Below are positions 32,697 to 40,129 of a stretch of DNA of 64,000 bases, one piece after another. The notes beneath the pieces are model-generated. The model worked only from the letters and a program-made list of their open reading frames with translations. It was not told the origin of the DNA and searched no databases. Position numbers and translations under genes: made by a program. Source of the DNA: a virus; IMG/VR virus record IMGVR_UViG_3300027908_000020, positions 62,001 to 126,000 of that record, one strand, 5' to 3'. How positions within the stretch are numbered: position 1 is the first letter of the stretch; each line of letters starts with the position of its first letter.

Positions 32697-34283
32697 ATGC
32701 GAAAGAAAATAGAAATCGATACGGAAACATTAATTGAAGCATACAAAAAATCTGGACGGTCTTTAAGAAAGACAGCGAAAATTTTGGGCACTTCAGAGAA
32801 GACGATTCAGCGTCGTCTTAAGGAAATCAATTATAATTATGAAAGTAAAAAGAAATATTTTTGTAATGAGCAATTCTTTGATAAATTAGACGAGAAATCG
32901 TTATATTGGCTCGGATTTTTAGCTACTGATGGAAATATTAGTTTTCCAAATGAATTAAGATTTGGATTAGCCATCAAGGATCGTGCGCATTTAATAAAAT
33001 TTAAAATAGATATTAATTCTAATTCTCCAATACATGACTACATAGCAAAAAGAAATAATGAAAAATTCAAAAAATCTGAATATCCATATTCTACTATCTC
33101 TATTTCATCTAAAAAAATATGTGATAAACTTGCTGAATATAATATAGTTCCGGCTAAAACTTATACTTATGAATTTCCAAATCAACTGCTTAATACCCCA
33201 GAAGTTCGTCATTTCATTAGAGGTTGTATAGATGGAGATGGCTCGGAAGGATTAAGATTCAATAAAGAAAATAATCCATGTCAGGCGCGAGTTTCAATGT
33301 CTGGAAATCCTAAATTTGTCAATCAAGTTTTTGATTTGATAAAAGAAAAGTGCCACCTGTCAAAAGACAGTGGCACTTTTTATTCCGAAGACACCTGGGC
33401 AAAATTTGAATTTGCCGGACACGAAGATATATTAAAAATTAAAGATTTTCTTTATAAAGATGCGACCGTCTTTTTAGAAAGAAAATATAAAAATATATCT
33501 AGGATAGATGACATAATAGAAAATTCAAAGTTATTTATAGTTGATTCACAAATACTTCAAAATAAATATAATGAACTAGGATCTTTTGCAGCAGTTGCAA
33601 AAGAATTTGATGTTTGTAATTCTACAATAAAAAGAAAAATGGATAAACTTAATTTAGAATATAAAGATTTATCACAAATGAAGCATAACGAAAATATATT
33701 TGGAATAGAGCATGAATGTGAGAAACAATTTTATCTCGCCGGATATCTTGCAACCAAATCTTCTATTAGAATTTATTCAGAAAATAAACAATCAATAACT
33801 ATATCAAATAAAAATAAAGATGAAATAGGATTTATTAAAAATTTAATGGAAACAGATGCAATTATAAACGGTGATAGTTTATATAATATTTCATTATTTA
33901 ATAAGAAAATTATTTCAGATTTAGTAAGATTTGGTATTAATTCAAATAAATTGAAGGAATATTCAATACCAAATTGGATCGTTAATCACAATGCTATTAA
34001 TCATTTTGTACGAGGATGTTTAGATGGTAAAAGTTGTTTGTCCGATAAATCACAACTTATATTAGAAATAACGGGCCCACTGGGATATTTGTCAGATATA
34101 AAAAATATATTTATAGATAAATGTAATTTAACTTCTACAAATGAAATACGTAGTAGAAAAAATAAAGATAGTCATCGTCTCACTTATTCTGGTAATTCTG
34201 TTATTAAAATCGCTCAATTCCTCTACAAGGACGCAACTATCTTCCTGCCACGTAAACGAGAAATAATTCAGCACCTGCTATAG
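32697..34283 (+). CDS. Tandem-duplicated LAGLIDADG endonuclease, second half degenerate
   Basis: The 528-residue product contains two copies of one unit, HTH plus LAGLIDADG domain. Copy 1 (1-265): SLRKTAKILGTSEKTIQRRL, motifs LGFLATDGN (72-80) and IRGCIDGDG (174-182), end FLYKDATVFLERKYK. Copy 2 (285-528): SFAAVAKEFDVCNSTIKRKM, motifs LAGYLATKS and VRGCLDGKS, end FLYKDATIFLPRKRE. Copy 2 has lost the catalytic Asp in both motifs (DG to KS or SS). Copy 1 could cut alone, with copy 2 giving extra DNA contacts. The gene has its own consensus promoter, and the convergent 34278 gene overlaps its end. Confidence 0.9.
   Translation: MRKKIEIDTETLIEAYKKSGRSLRKTAKILGTSEKTIQRRLKEINYNYESKKKYFCNEQFFDKLDEKSLYWLGFLATDGNISFPNELRFGLAIKDRAHLIKFKIDINSNSPIHDYIAKRNNEKFKKSEYPYSTISISSKKICDKLAEYNIVPAKTYTYEFPNQLLNTPEVRHFIRGCIDGDGSEGLRFNKENNPCQARVSMSGNPKFVNQVFDLIKEKCHLSKDSGTFYSEDTWAKFEFAGHEDILKIKDFLYKDATVFLERKYKNISRIDDIIENSKLFIVDSQILQNKYNELGSFAAVAKEFDVCNSTIKRKMDKLNLEYKDLSQMKHNENIFGIEHECEKQFYLAGYLATKSSIRIYSENKQSITISNKNKDEIGFIKNLMETDAIINGDSLYNISLFNKKIISDLVRFGINSNKLKEYSIPNWIVNHNAINHFVRGCLDGKSCLSDKSQLILEITGPLGYLSDIKNIFIDKCNLTSTNEIRSRKNKDSHRLTYSGNSVIKIAQFLYKDATIFLPRKREIIQHLL
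33346..33381 (+). terminator. Terminator-like hairpin inside the endonuclease coding region
   Basis: AAAAGTGCCAC (33346-33356), a bulged C, TGTC (33358-33361), loop AAAA, then GACA and GTGGCACTTTT (33366-33380), ending in T's to 33381. It has stem strength and T-run like a true terminator but lies in the frame of the first LAGLIDADG copy (residues about 217-228). Confidence 0.5.
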
Positions 34284-34553
34284 TAATATTCTTAATTTAT
34301 TGAATTTTTCGACCTGTCCCTCTGGAATCAAGTATAATTTATTTTCAATCAATTTTTGGTCGCAATAATCCATTGCAGCATCAGCGGTTTCAAATCCATA
34401 ACCATAAATGATATTTTTTCCTTTCATAAACCTAAAAGACCATTTCTTTTTTCTGCTAGGATAGTAGTAAACTTCTGCACACAAGTCTCCATTCATATCT
34501 TTTCTGTTCGGGTAGCCACGTATTACTTCTGTCCAAGGCAACAAATAAATCAT
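34278..34553 (-). CDS. Unknown 91-residue protein
   Basis: The product begins MIYLLPWTEVIRGYPNRKDM and has KKWSFRFMKGKNIIYGYGFE followed by a helix (TADAAMDYCDQKLIEN). The alternation of strands and one helix suggests a small alpha/beta domain. No family recognised. Its stop overlaps the end of the 32697 endonuclease by 6 bases, and it is downstream of the 34569 gene in the minus-strand set. Confidence 0.6.
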   Translation of the reverse strand: MIYLLPWTEVIRGYPNRKDMNGDLCAEVYYYPSRKKKWSFRFMKGKNIIYGYGFETADAAMDYCDQKLIENKLYLIPEGQVEKFNKLRILL

Positions 34554-34568
34554 CTTACTTTTTCTTTC

Positions 34569-35081
34569 TTACATATCAAAATCAATTATTTCAATATGCT
34601 TGCCAGGTACCTGGGTCATACCATTTGTTTGGTAAACTTTATTATCGGCACCTCGGATTGGAGTGCTACTTACGGCATAATAACGTTCCAAATTTTCTAC
34701 AATTTTATTAACACCGTCGATTTTTGTTAACGCATTATTATCAACAGCAGTTAATGAAATGTAAATATATACAATAGAGCTACTATTCAGCTTTCCAGTA
34801 GCATCAGCTACCATAAATTTATTTGTTCCAACAATTACATCTATAAGATGTTGTAAATCAGTAATATTTAATTTAACAACAGAATTATCTTGTGGTTTTA
34901 ATTTCCATTTATCTTTAAATGTTTCCCAATCTGTACTAAGCTGTTTCCAATTCTTTGGGTCTGTTACATAAGAATAATATTGTGTTGGGTGCTTCACCAT
35001 AGTCACAACGTCTTGCTGTTGGCAACACTTATGTTCATATGTAGTAGCTAATTTAAATATATTTTTTGCTTTTAAAATCAT
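34569..35081 (-). CDS. Unknown 170-residue protein
   Basis: The N-terminus reads MILKAKNIFKLATTYEHKCC, with a short hydrophobic stretch and a CC pair. The body has HPTQYYSYVTDPKNWKQLS, and a C-terminal alpha/beta region with SSIVYIYISLTAVDNNAL. No motif identifies its role. It precedes the 34278 gene on the same strand with a 15-base gap. Confidence 0.6.
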   Translation of the reverse strand: MILKAKNIFKLATTYEHKCCQQQDVVTMVKHPTQYYSYVTDPKNWKQLSTDWETFKDKWKLKPQDNSVVKLNITDLQHLIDVIVGTNKFMVADATGKLNSSSIVYIYISLTAVDNNALTKIDGVNKIVENLERYYAVSSTPIRGADNKVYQTNGMTQVPGKHIEIIDFDM

Positions 35082-35174
35082 GGGATGTTATGATGTATGT
35101 ACAGATATATAATATCACAATATATTAGTATGAATATAAGTTTCCCAGATTTTGAAGCCTTAAACTATTATTGA

Positions 35175-35723
35175 CTATTTTTCATCTTCTGTCTTACAGC
35201 ACAGCTCCGAGATTTCTTCGTCATTTAAGTTTCTTAGCTCAATAATAAAATGAACTACTTTTTTAGTCTCTTCGTGTGTTAGTCTATCACCACGTAATTT
35301 GTTGCAGAATCCGCAAGAGCTGCAAATATTTCCTGGCACGTACCCTTTATTATTATCTATTCTGTCTAACCCACTACCAACTTTATTAGTTCCGAGTAGC
35401 CCATTACAGTAGGAACATGGCTGTTCGGCAAATTGTTTGAATTCATCAAAAGATAAAGTCCATTCCTTTTTTCTTTTAATAGCACTATACATTGATTTTT
35501 TAAATCTCTGATCTACTCTTTCATTTTTCAATCTATGATAAGTTTTCCATTTTTCAAAATTTTTCTTTTTGTAAGTTCGCTGGTACTCTTTACTTTTTTC
35601 TGGATTCTTATCTCTAAATTTTTTAGTACGTTTTCTCTGGTCAGCATTTATTTTATCGCGTCCGTGCTTTTCAATGTATCTTTTTCTGTATTCGAGTCGT
35701 TTTTCTTTGGTGATGAATGACAT
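35175..35723 (-). CDS. HNH homing endonuclease overlapping the 2H gene
   Basis: The 182-residue product has a very basic N-terminal ~95 residues (Lys/Arg/Tyr-rich DNA-contact helices). The HNH core follows: PCSYCNGLLG, GSGLDRIDNNKGYVPGN, CSSCGFCNKLRGD. The C-terminus is helical and acidic. Its first 76 bases lie inside the 3' end of the 2H phosphoesterase gene in another frame, so the endonuclease gene appears to have entered at the end of that gene. Confidence 0.85.
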   Translation of the reverse strand: MSFITKEKRLEYRKRYIEKHGRDKINADQRKRTKKFRDKNPEKSKEYQRTYKKKNFEKWKTYHRLKNERVDQRFKKSMYSAIKRKKEWTLSFDEFKQFAEQPCSYCNGLLGTNKVGSGLDRIDNNKGYVPGNICSSCGFCNKLRGDRLTHEETKKVVHFIIELRNLNDEEISELCCKTEDEK

Positions 35724-36247
35724 TTTTTATCCCCATCACCATTATATATCCCATCAAGAGGGAATGTAATAAAAATTCGGCTGTCTCCATTTGAACCGCC
35801 CCAAAGGACAAGTTCTTGAACTGACCATTCGATAGGTTCTATCTTTGTCTTTTTGATGTTGGTATCGTTGAACGATAGCGTAACGTGCGGATGGTAGACC
35901 TTGAATCTTTTGTCATAATCAATTTTAGCACGTCCAAATGTTTTGGCAAGATTCTTACGAAGTTCATGTAGCTTCGGTGAAATGACCGGAGCTACAATTG
36001 GGAATGGCATGCCATCTGGTACTGGGAAATAGTTAACGCAGTTAAGGCTAACCCAAAATGGGGAAGTATCCTTCGTCACGCTATAGGTTGCTACCATAGC
36101 TCTAGCGAGTTCTTCTACGGAGACATCCTTCCCAAGATAAAGTAAAGTGATATGTAAGTGTGCAGAGTCTTCTTTTTCGCCAGGTACATCAATTTCGTGA
36201 ATTAACCTAGCAGCCTCGTGCGGAGCACGAATTCCTAAAAACGCCAT
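35648..36247 (-). CDS. 2H phosphoesterase (2'-5' RNA ligase/LigT-like)
   Basis: The 199-residue product contains the two HxT motifs of the 2H superfamily: HLHITLLYLG (His32-x-Thr34) and HPHVTLSF (His121-x-Thr123), spaced as usual. Members hydrolyse or form 2'-5' or cyclic phosphates on RNA or small nucleotides; some viral ones destroy host 2'-5' or cyclic-nucleotide signals. The family core ends near residue 173 (ITFPLDGIYNG). The last ~25 residues (CHSSPKKND and a Lys/Asp/Thr tail) are read from DNA that encodes the HNH gene in another frame, so the tail is probably acquired. A TATAAT box lies 20 bases upstream of the ATG. Confidence 0.85.
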   Translation of the reverse strand: MAFLGIRAPHEAARLIHEIDVPGEKEDSAHLHITLLYLGKDVSVEELARAMVATYSVTKDTSPFWVSLNCVNYFPVPDGMPFPIVAPVISPKLHELRKNLAKTFGRAKIDYDKRFKVYHPHVTLSFNDTNIKKTKIEPIEWSVQELVLWGGSNGDSRIFITFPLDGIYNGDGDKKCHSSPKKNDSNTEKDTLKSTDAIK

Positions 36248-36266
36248 GTATTTCTAACCTTATGCT

Positions 36267-36295
36267 ATTATAACAAAAAATGCAAACCATCAACA
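36267..36295 (-). promoter_or_regulatory. Promoter of the 2H phosphoesterase gene
   Basis: On the minus strand a perfect TATAAT (36272-36267) stands 20 bases before the ATG at 36247. TTGTTG or TTGATG upstream, at 18 or 15 bases, may serve as -35. The rest of the 36248-36370 gap is AT-rich; TATAAT also occurs on the + strand at 36309-36314 before the 36371 gene, without a clear -35. Confidence 0.45.
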
Positions 36296-36370
36296 ATATA
36301 AACTCTTGTATAATTTCTGTAAAGGTTTGTTTATTATGAATATATTTGTATATTATGGAACGGTGGACTT

Positions 36371-36883
36371 ATGGCCAAAATACCTACGGATAAAATTAAA
36401 AATTTGTCCCCAGAGACTTTGCTGGGCATGCTTAACCGTATGAAAAAATTTTTAAAGAAGCACCCTATTGTAATAAAGATGTTCAAAGAGTATGACGTCC
36501 CAATAGAGGAGCTAGACCTTATTCCTATGAAATTTGGGGACTTAGACGTATCAGCCAGAACCGATCATGGAATCATCACTTTTAATTTAAAACTTTTAAA
36601 TGATGGTGATTTTCATAAAGATTATATGTATGCAGTTCATGAAATAGAGCATTTCCTACAGCAAACTACCGGCGATGGTCCAACTAAAGGAGCGGAAGAT
36701 GGAGATTATCTTAAAAATCCTTATGAACAGAGTGGGTTCCAGAGACAGATAGAATATCTAGATCATATGTATGGTGATGATGAAGCGGAGAGATATACAG
36801 AGCATTTATTAGAGCACCATGACAAAGATGGAAAAGAAAAAGAAAAACTCAAAGAAAAGCTTATGGAAAAGGTAGATGAATAA
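36371..36883 (+). CDS. HExxH zinc-metalloprotease-like protein
   Basis: Residues 90-94 are HEIEH within YAVHEIEHFLQQ, a gluzincin/metzincin-type zinc site with His90, Glu91 and His94. A later Glu-rich helix (QSGFQRQIEYLDHMYG) could supply the third ligand. The N-terminal ~85 residues are helical plus strands; the C-terminus is a charged helix. At 170 residues it is a minimal protease. It could process the protein encoded next, whose gene overlaps by 8 bases, or host proteins; neither is shown. A non-enzymatic role cannot be excluded. Confidence 0.65.
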   Translation: MAKIPTDKIKNLSPETLLGMLNRMKKFLKKHPIVIKMFKEYDVPIEELDLIPMKFGDLDVSARTDHGIITFNLKLLNDGDFHKDYMYAVHEIEHFLQQTTGDGPTKGAEDGDYLKNPYEQSGFQRQIEYLDHMYGDDEAERYTEHLLEHHDKDGKEKEKLKEKLMEKVDE

Positions 36884-39800
36884 GAACGCTCAGAAAACTC
36901 GATTTGATGAGATAGTAGAGCAGGAACGTAAGCCTCGTAATGAAGAGGCTGTGCAGGAATTTTTACCATTTTATGATCCAAAGTGGCAAGAACGATTGAA
37001 GGAGGAGCGTGAGAAGGGCACATCTTGGTCGCGCTACAATAGACATACTAGACCAGCTGAGCAAATTCACTTCGAGCAATCTCTGCGCCCCGCCTCAAAA
37101 CCGCGGCAGCCGTTAGATTTTAGTTATCCAGAGCTATCGCCTGAGCATATAGGGTTCCGACCGCTGAATGAGCGTGAAGATAAAATGCTTCGTCACAAAG
37201 AAGATGAGGCCTACAAAAGACGACAAAATTACTATCCGTATGGTAGTACTGATTATTATGCAAAACAACGTGAGGAAGAATACCAAAGAGCAGTAAATGA
37301 AATAAAAGCACTTAGACAGCTAGATAAATCGCTACCCGAAGATATTAAGAGACAAGTACTTGACAAGTATAATGAGTTTCGTAAAGTAGCTGCTGAATTC
37401 TATTTGAAATATAAAGAAGCGAATGAAATGGCTTCTGGAGTTGTAGAATTAAATTATGATGGAAATTATAGAAATCTTATAAGGAATTTTTCTAGGTTTG
37501 CCGTTTCATCCATCAAGATAAAAATGGGAACACTTTTTGGCCATATTCGTGATCGAAAAGGACGCAGTTCTACTACAGCGCGATATTTAGCTGATTTTTT
37601 TCATAGGGGGCTTAATATTTTTAGCATTAATGCATTAAATTTTGAATTAAAAATCCATGAAATGGATAACGTGATAAAAATGATGCACGGAATAATAGAT
37701 GAATATGATAAACTAAAAAAAGTACTCATCAAACTTCCAGGAAGAGTACAAAAAGCAGTTGATAGTTTTTTAAGAAATAAATCAAATAAAGAAATACTTG
37801 ATTGGATGGAAGAATATTTCCCAGATGATAAAGAAGAATTTATAAAAAGCTCAATAAGAGAACTAGTTAGTAATGCTCAGTCGCGTGATTTAGAACTTCA
37901 TCTCGGAGATCTAGAAAGTATGAAAAGCTATAAAAGCATTCATGATAAAGCTTCTAGTACTACAACTGAAAAATTATTTGATAGACTTCATAAAAATGTT
38001 TCTACAGAAATAGTTGATGCTGCTAAAGAGCGAGTTAGTCAAATTTTGCTACCAAAAATTGAATTTTTACTGGAGTTATTAACTGGCGGAAATAAAGAAT
38101 ATAAAACAGAAGAAGAAATAAGATTATCTGTAAATTTTGCAGAATTATCTAGGTATCTTAAAAAAGAATTTCAAATAGACTTACCATCTATATTTAATTT
38201 TACTAATACTGTTATGGATAATTATTGGAGTAGAAACTTTCCAGAAGATGAAGTAGAAATGATTCAAGTTCAGAAACTTAAAACACAGAGTTCAAAAGAA
38301 AAATTTTATGGATCATTCCTGCATACGTTGAGATCAAATTCTGAAAAAATTATTTCTCACAGTTATCAGCTCGAAAGTGCTATCGGAGAGCATTTAGTAG
38401 AACTATTAAGAAATTGGAGCGACATAATACCAGCATTTAAGTTAAAAGAAATCTCAAAGTATGATGAAAGAGATTTACACAAAGTAGTTTCTGATGTCAT
38501 GAAAGATTTAGTTATATCGTCAATACCTAATTTTAACTCAGAGAGACAATATTATTATGGTCCATTCGACCCCAAGTTTCCAGATTTTCGTCCACTTGGA
38601 GGTATAGTTAAGAAAATAGGTAAATTCTCTATAGGAGATGTTACGAATCTAGTTGCTAAACTAGCTCCATCTGTTCCAAAAGAATTTTGGCTTCATTTGG
38701 TCAGAAATCTAGTAAAAAATTCCTCCGAATACGGCGGAGATCTAAAGCACTTCGAAAATATGGCATATATGAGCGGTTCTGTTTATAGAATAGGTTTAGA
38801 TGCTATGGTTAACTTGCTAAAACGAGCTGGCAAGTTTAATCCAGATGTATTTACCAATACATTTAAGAAAAGCTATGGTGAGTTCTATAAAGCATCGTCC
38901 AATCTTGGCTCGGAGTTCAAAGATGTATCGGATGCTGATAAAGCAGAAATAATTTCTAATTCTATTAGAAATATTAATACAATAGAACAAGATACAGCTA
39001 ATTTAGTTGAATTCTTAAAATTCAAACATAATGAAGCTTCAAGACTCAATCAAAAAGATACTGTTAAGATTATTAAAAATAAAAATTTCTTTACTTTTAA
39101 TAAAAATGGAATAGCCAGAAAATTGGTCAAAATTTATGCCGCTATCAAAAGTCGTGGGGGAGCCAAGGCCATATTCGATAAGTATGCTGATATTATTGAT
39201 GAACTAATTAAACGAAAATTCGTTAGTAAAAATTTTAAGAAGAATATGTCATTTATCGTAAACTTCTTTGAAAGTGGACAGGAGATAAATCCAAAAAGTG
39301 AATCGTTCTCCAAAATATTTGAAATAATTTCAAGTTTAGAAACTGATTTGGCAACCATTGAAATGGGCGATGCACTTAAGAGTCTAATGGCAGATTTTCA
39401 AGAAAAAAATCCAAGGCTGTATGATCTAAACGTTCAAGTATCTGACAAACTTAGATTCAGAGTTTTGGAAGGTAAAGATCCTAGAACATTGAGTATTGGT
39501 GTGGAAACAAACTGTTGTCAACGTATTGGTGGTATGGCTGAGAGCGCCGTAAAGGATTCATTTATAAACCCGCTGGCCGGTGTTCTTGTATTAGAATGGA
39601 AGAATGAGGAAGGACATTGGGTTCTTGTTGCTCAAAGTTATTTCCACTATGTTCCAAGAGATACAGGGTACATACTTGATAACGTTGAAATTAACAGCAC
39701 TAATAAATATAAGAGTGGTATAGACTTGGAAGCGGCATATGCTTACTTGGCTCAAAGAATAAAAGAGAAGGACCCAACTATATCATACTTCGTTGCTGGA

Positions 39801-40067
39801 AAGAGCTACTCAAAAATAGATACAAAGGATTTTAAGAGTCATAGTTTGCGTTCCGACCCAAGATCATTTAGTGCTGGAGCTACAAAAGGAACTGGTAAAA
39901 GTGGTGTTTACTCTGACTATGATAATAGAAATTCTATAGATTTGTTAGAGCCAAAGAAGGGTATGAGCGTAAGAATATCAACCTTATTCCCAGAGGATAC
40001 AGCAAAGAAAACTGCCTTTAATATGAGTCTGAGGAAACATATATTTAAGAGTATGTTAGCTGCATAA
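36876..40067 (+). CDS. Very large unknown protein, 1063 residues
   Basis: ATG 36876 lies inside the end of the 36371 gene. Residues 1-150 are highly charged (Arg/Glu/Tyr). About 150-830 is helical with no visible enzyme motif. About 850-960 is a compact domain with SIGVETNCCQRIGGMAESAV, AGVLVLEWK, WVLVAQSYFHYVP and GYILDNVEIN, reminiscent of small alpha/beta catalytic or binding folds; the adjacent Cys pair is conspicuous. The C-terminus is basic. I do not recognise the family. Size and partnership with the HExxH protein suggest an injected or internal virion protein, which is inference. Confidence 0.7.
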   Translation: MNKNAQKTRFDEIVEQERKPRNEEAVQEFLPFYDPKWQERLKEEREKGTSWSRYNRHTRPAEQIHFEQSLRPASKPRQPLDFSYPELSPEHIGFRPLNEREDKMLRHKEDEAYKRRQNYYPYGSTDYYAKQREEEYQRAVNEIKALRQLDKSLPEDIKRQVLDKYNEFRKVAAEFYLKYKEANEMASGVVELNYDGNYRNLIRNFSRFAVSSIKIKMGTLFGHIRDRKGRSSTTARYLADFFHRGLNIFSINALNFELKIHEMDNVIKMMHGIIDEYDKLKKVLIKLPGRVQKAVDSFLRNKSNKEILDWMEEYFPDDKEEFIKSSIRELVSNAQSRDLELHLGDLESMKSYKSIHDKASSTTTEKLFDRLHKNVSTEIVDAAKERVSQILLPKIEFLLELLTGGNKEYKTEEEIRLSVNFAELSRYLKKEFQIDLPSIFNFTNTVMDNYWSRNFPEDEVEMIQVQKLKTQSSKEKFYGSFLHTLRSNSEKIISHSYQLESAIGEHLVELLRNWSDIIPAFKLKEISKYDERDLHKVVSDVMKDLVISSIPNFNSERQYYYGPFDPKFPDFRPLGGIVKKIGKFSIGDVTNLVAKLAPSVPKEFWLHLVRNLVKNSSEYGGDLKHFENMAYMSGSVYRIGLDAMVNLLKRAGKFNPDVFTNTFKKSYGEFYKASSNLGSEFKDVSDADKAEIISNSIRNINTIEQDTANLVEFLKFKHNEASRLNQKDTVKIIKNKNFFTFNKNGIARKLVKIYAAIKSRGGAKAIFDKYADIIDELIKRKFVSKNFKKNMSFIVNFFESGQEINPKSESFSKIFEIISSLETDLATIEMGDALKSLMADFQEKNPRLYDLNVQVSDKLRFRVLEGKDPRTLSIGVETNCCQRIGGMAESAVKDSFINPLAGVLVLEWKNEEGHWVLVAQSYFHYVPRDTGYILDNVEINSTNKYKSGIDLEAAYAYLAQRIKEKDPTISYFVAGKSYSKIDTKDFKSHSLRSDPRSFSAGATKGTGKSGVYSDYDNRNSIDLLEPKKGMSVRISTLFPEDTAKKTAFNMSLRKHIFKSMLAA

Positions 40068-40129
40068 TTATACATTTTTGATGAAGCAAATAATTTCAAT
40101 CTACTAGAAGTAGATGGGAGAAATAATTC

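Noticed and set aside
33346-33381. Possible end of the 32697 gene at the internal hairpin
   Set aside because: The reading frame continues cleanly through it, and both LAGLIDADG copies align across the whole ORF.
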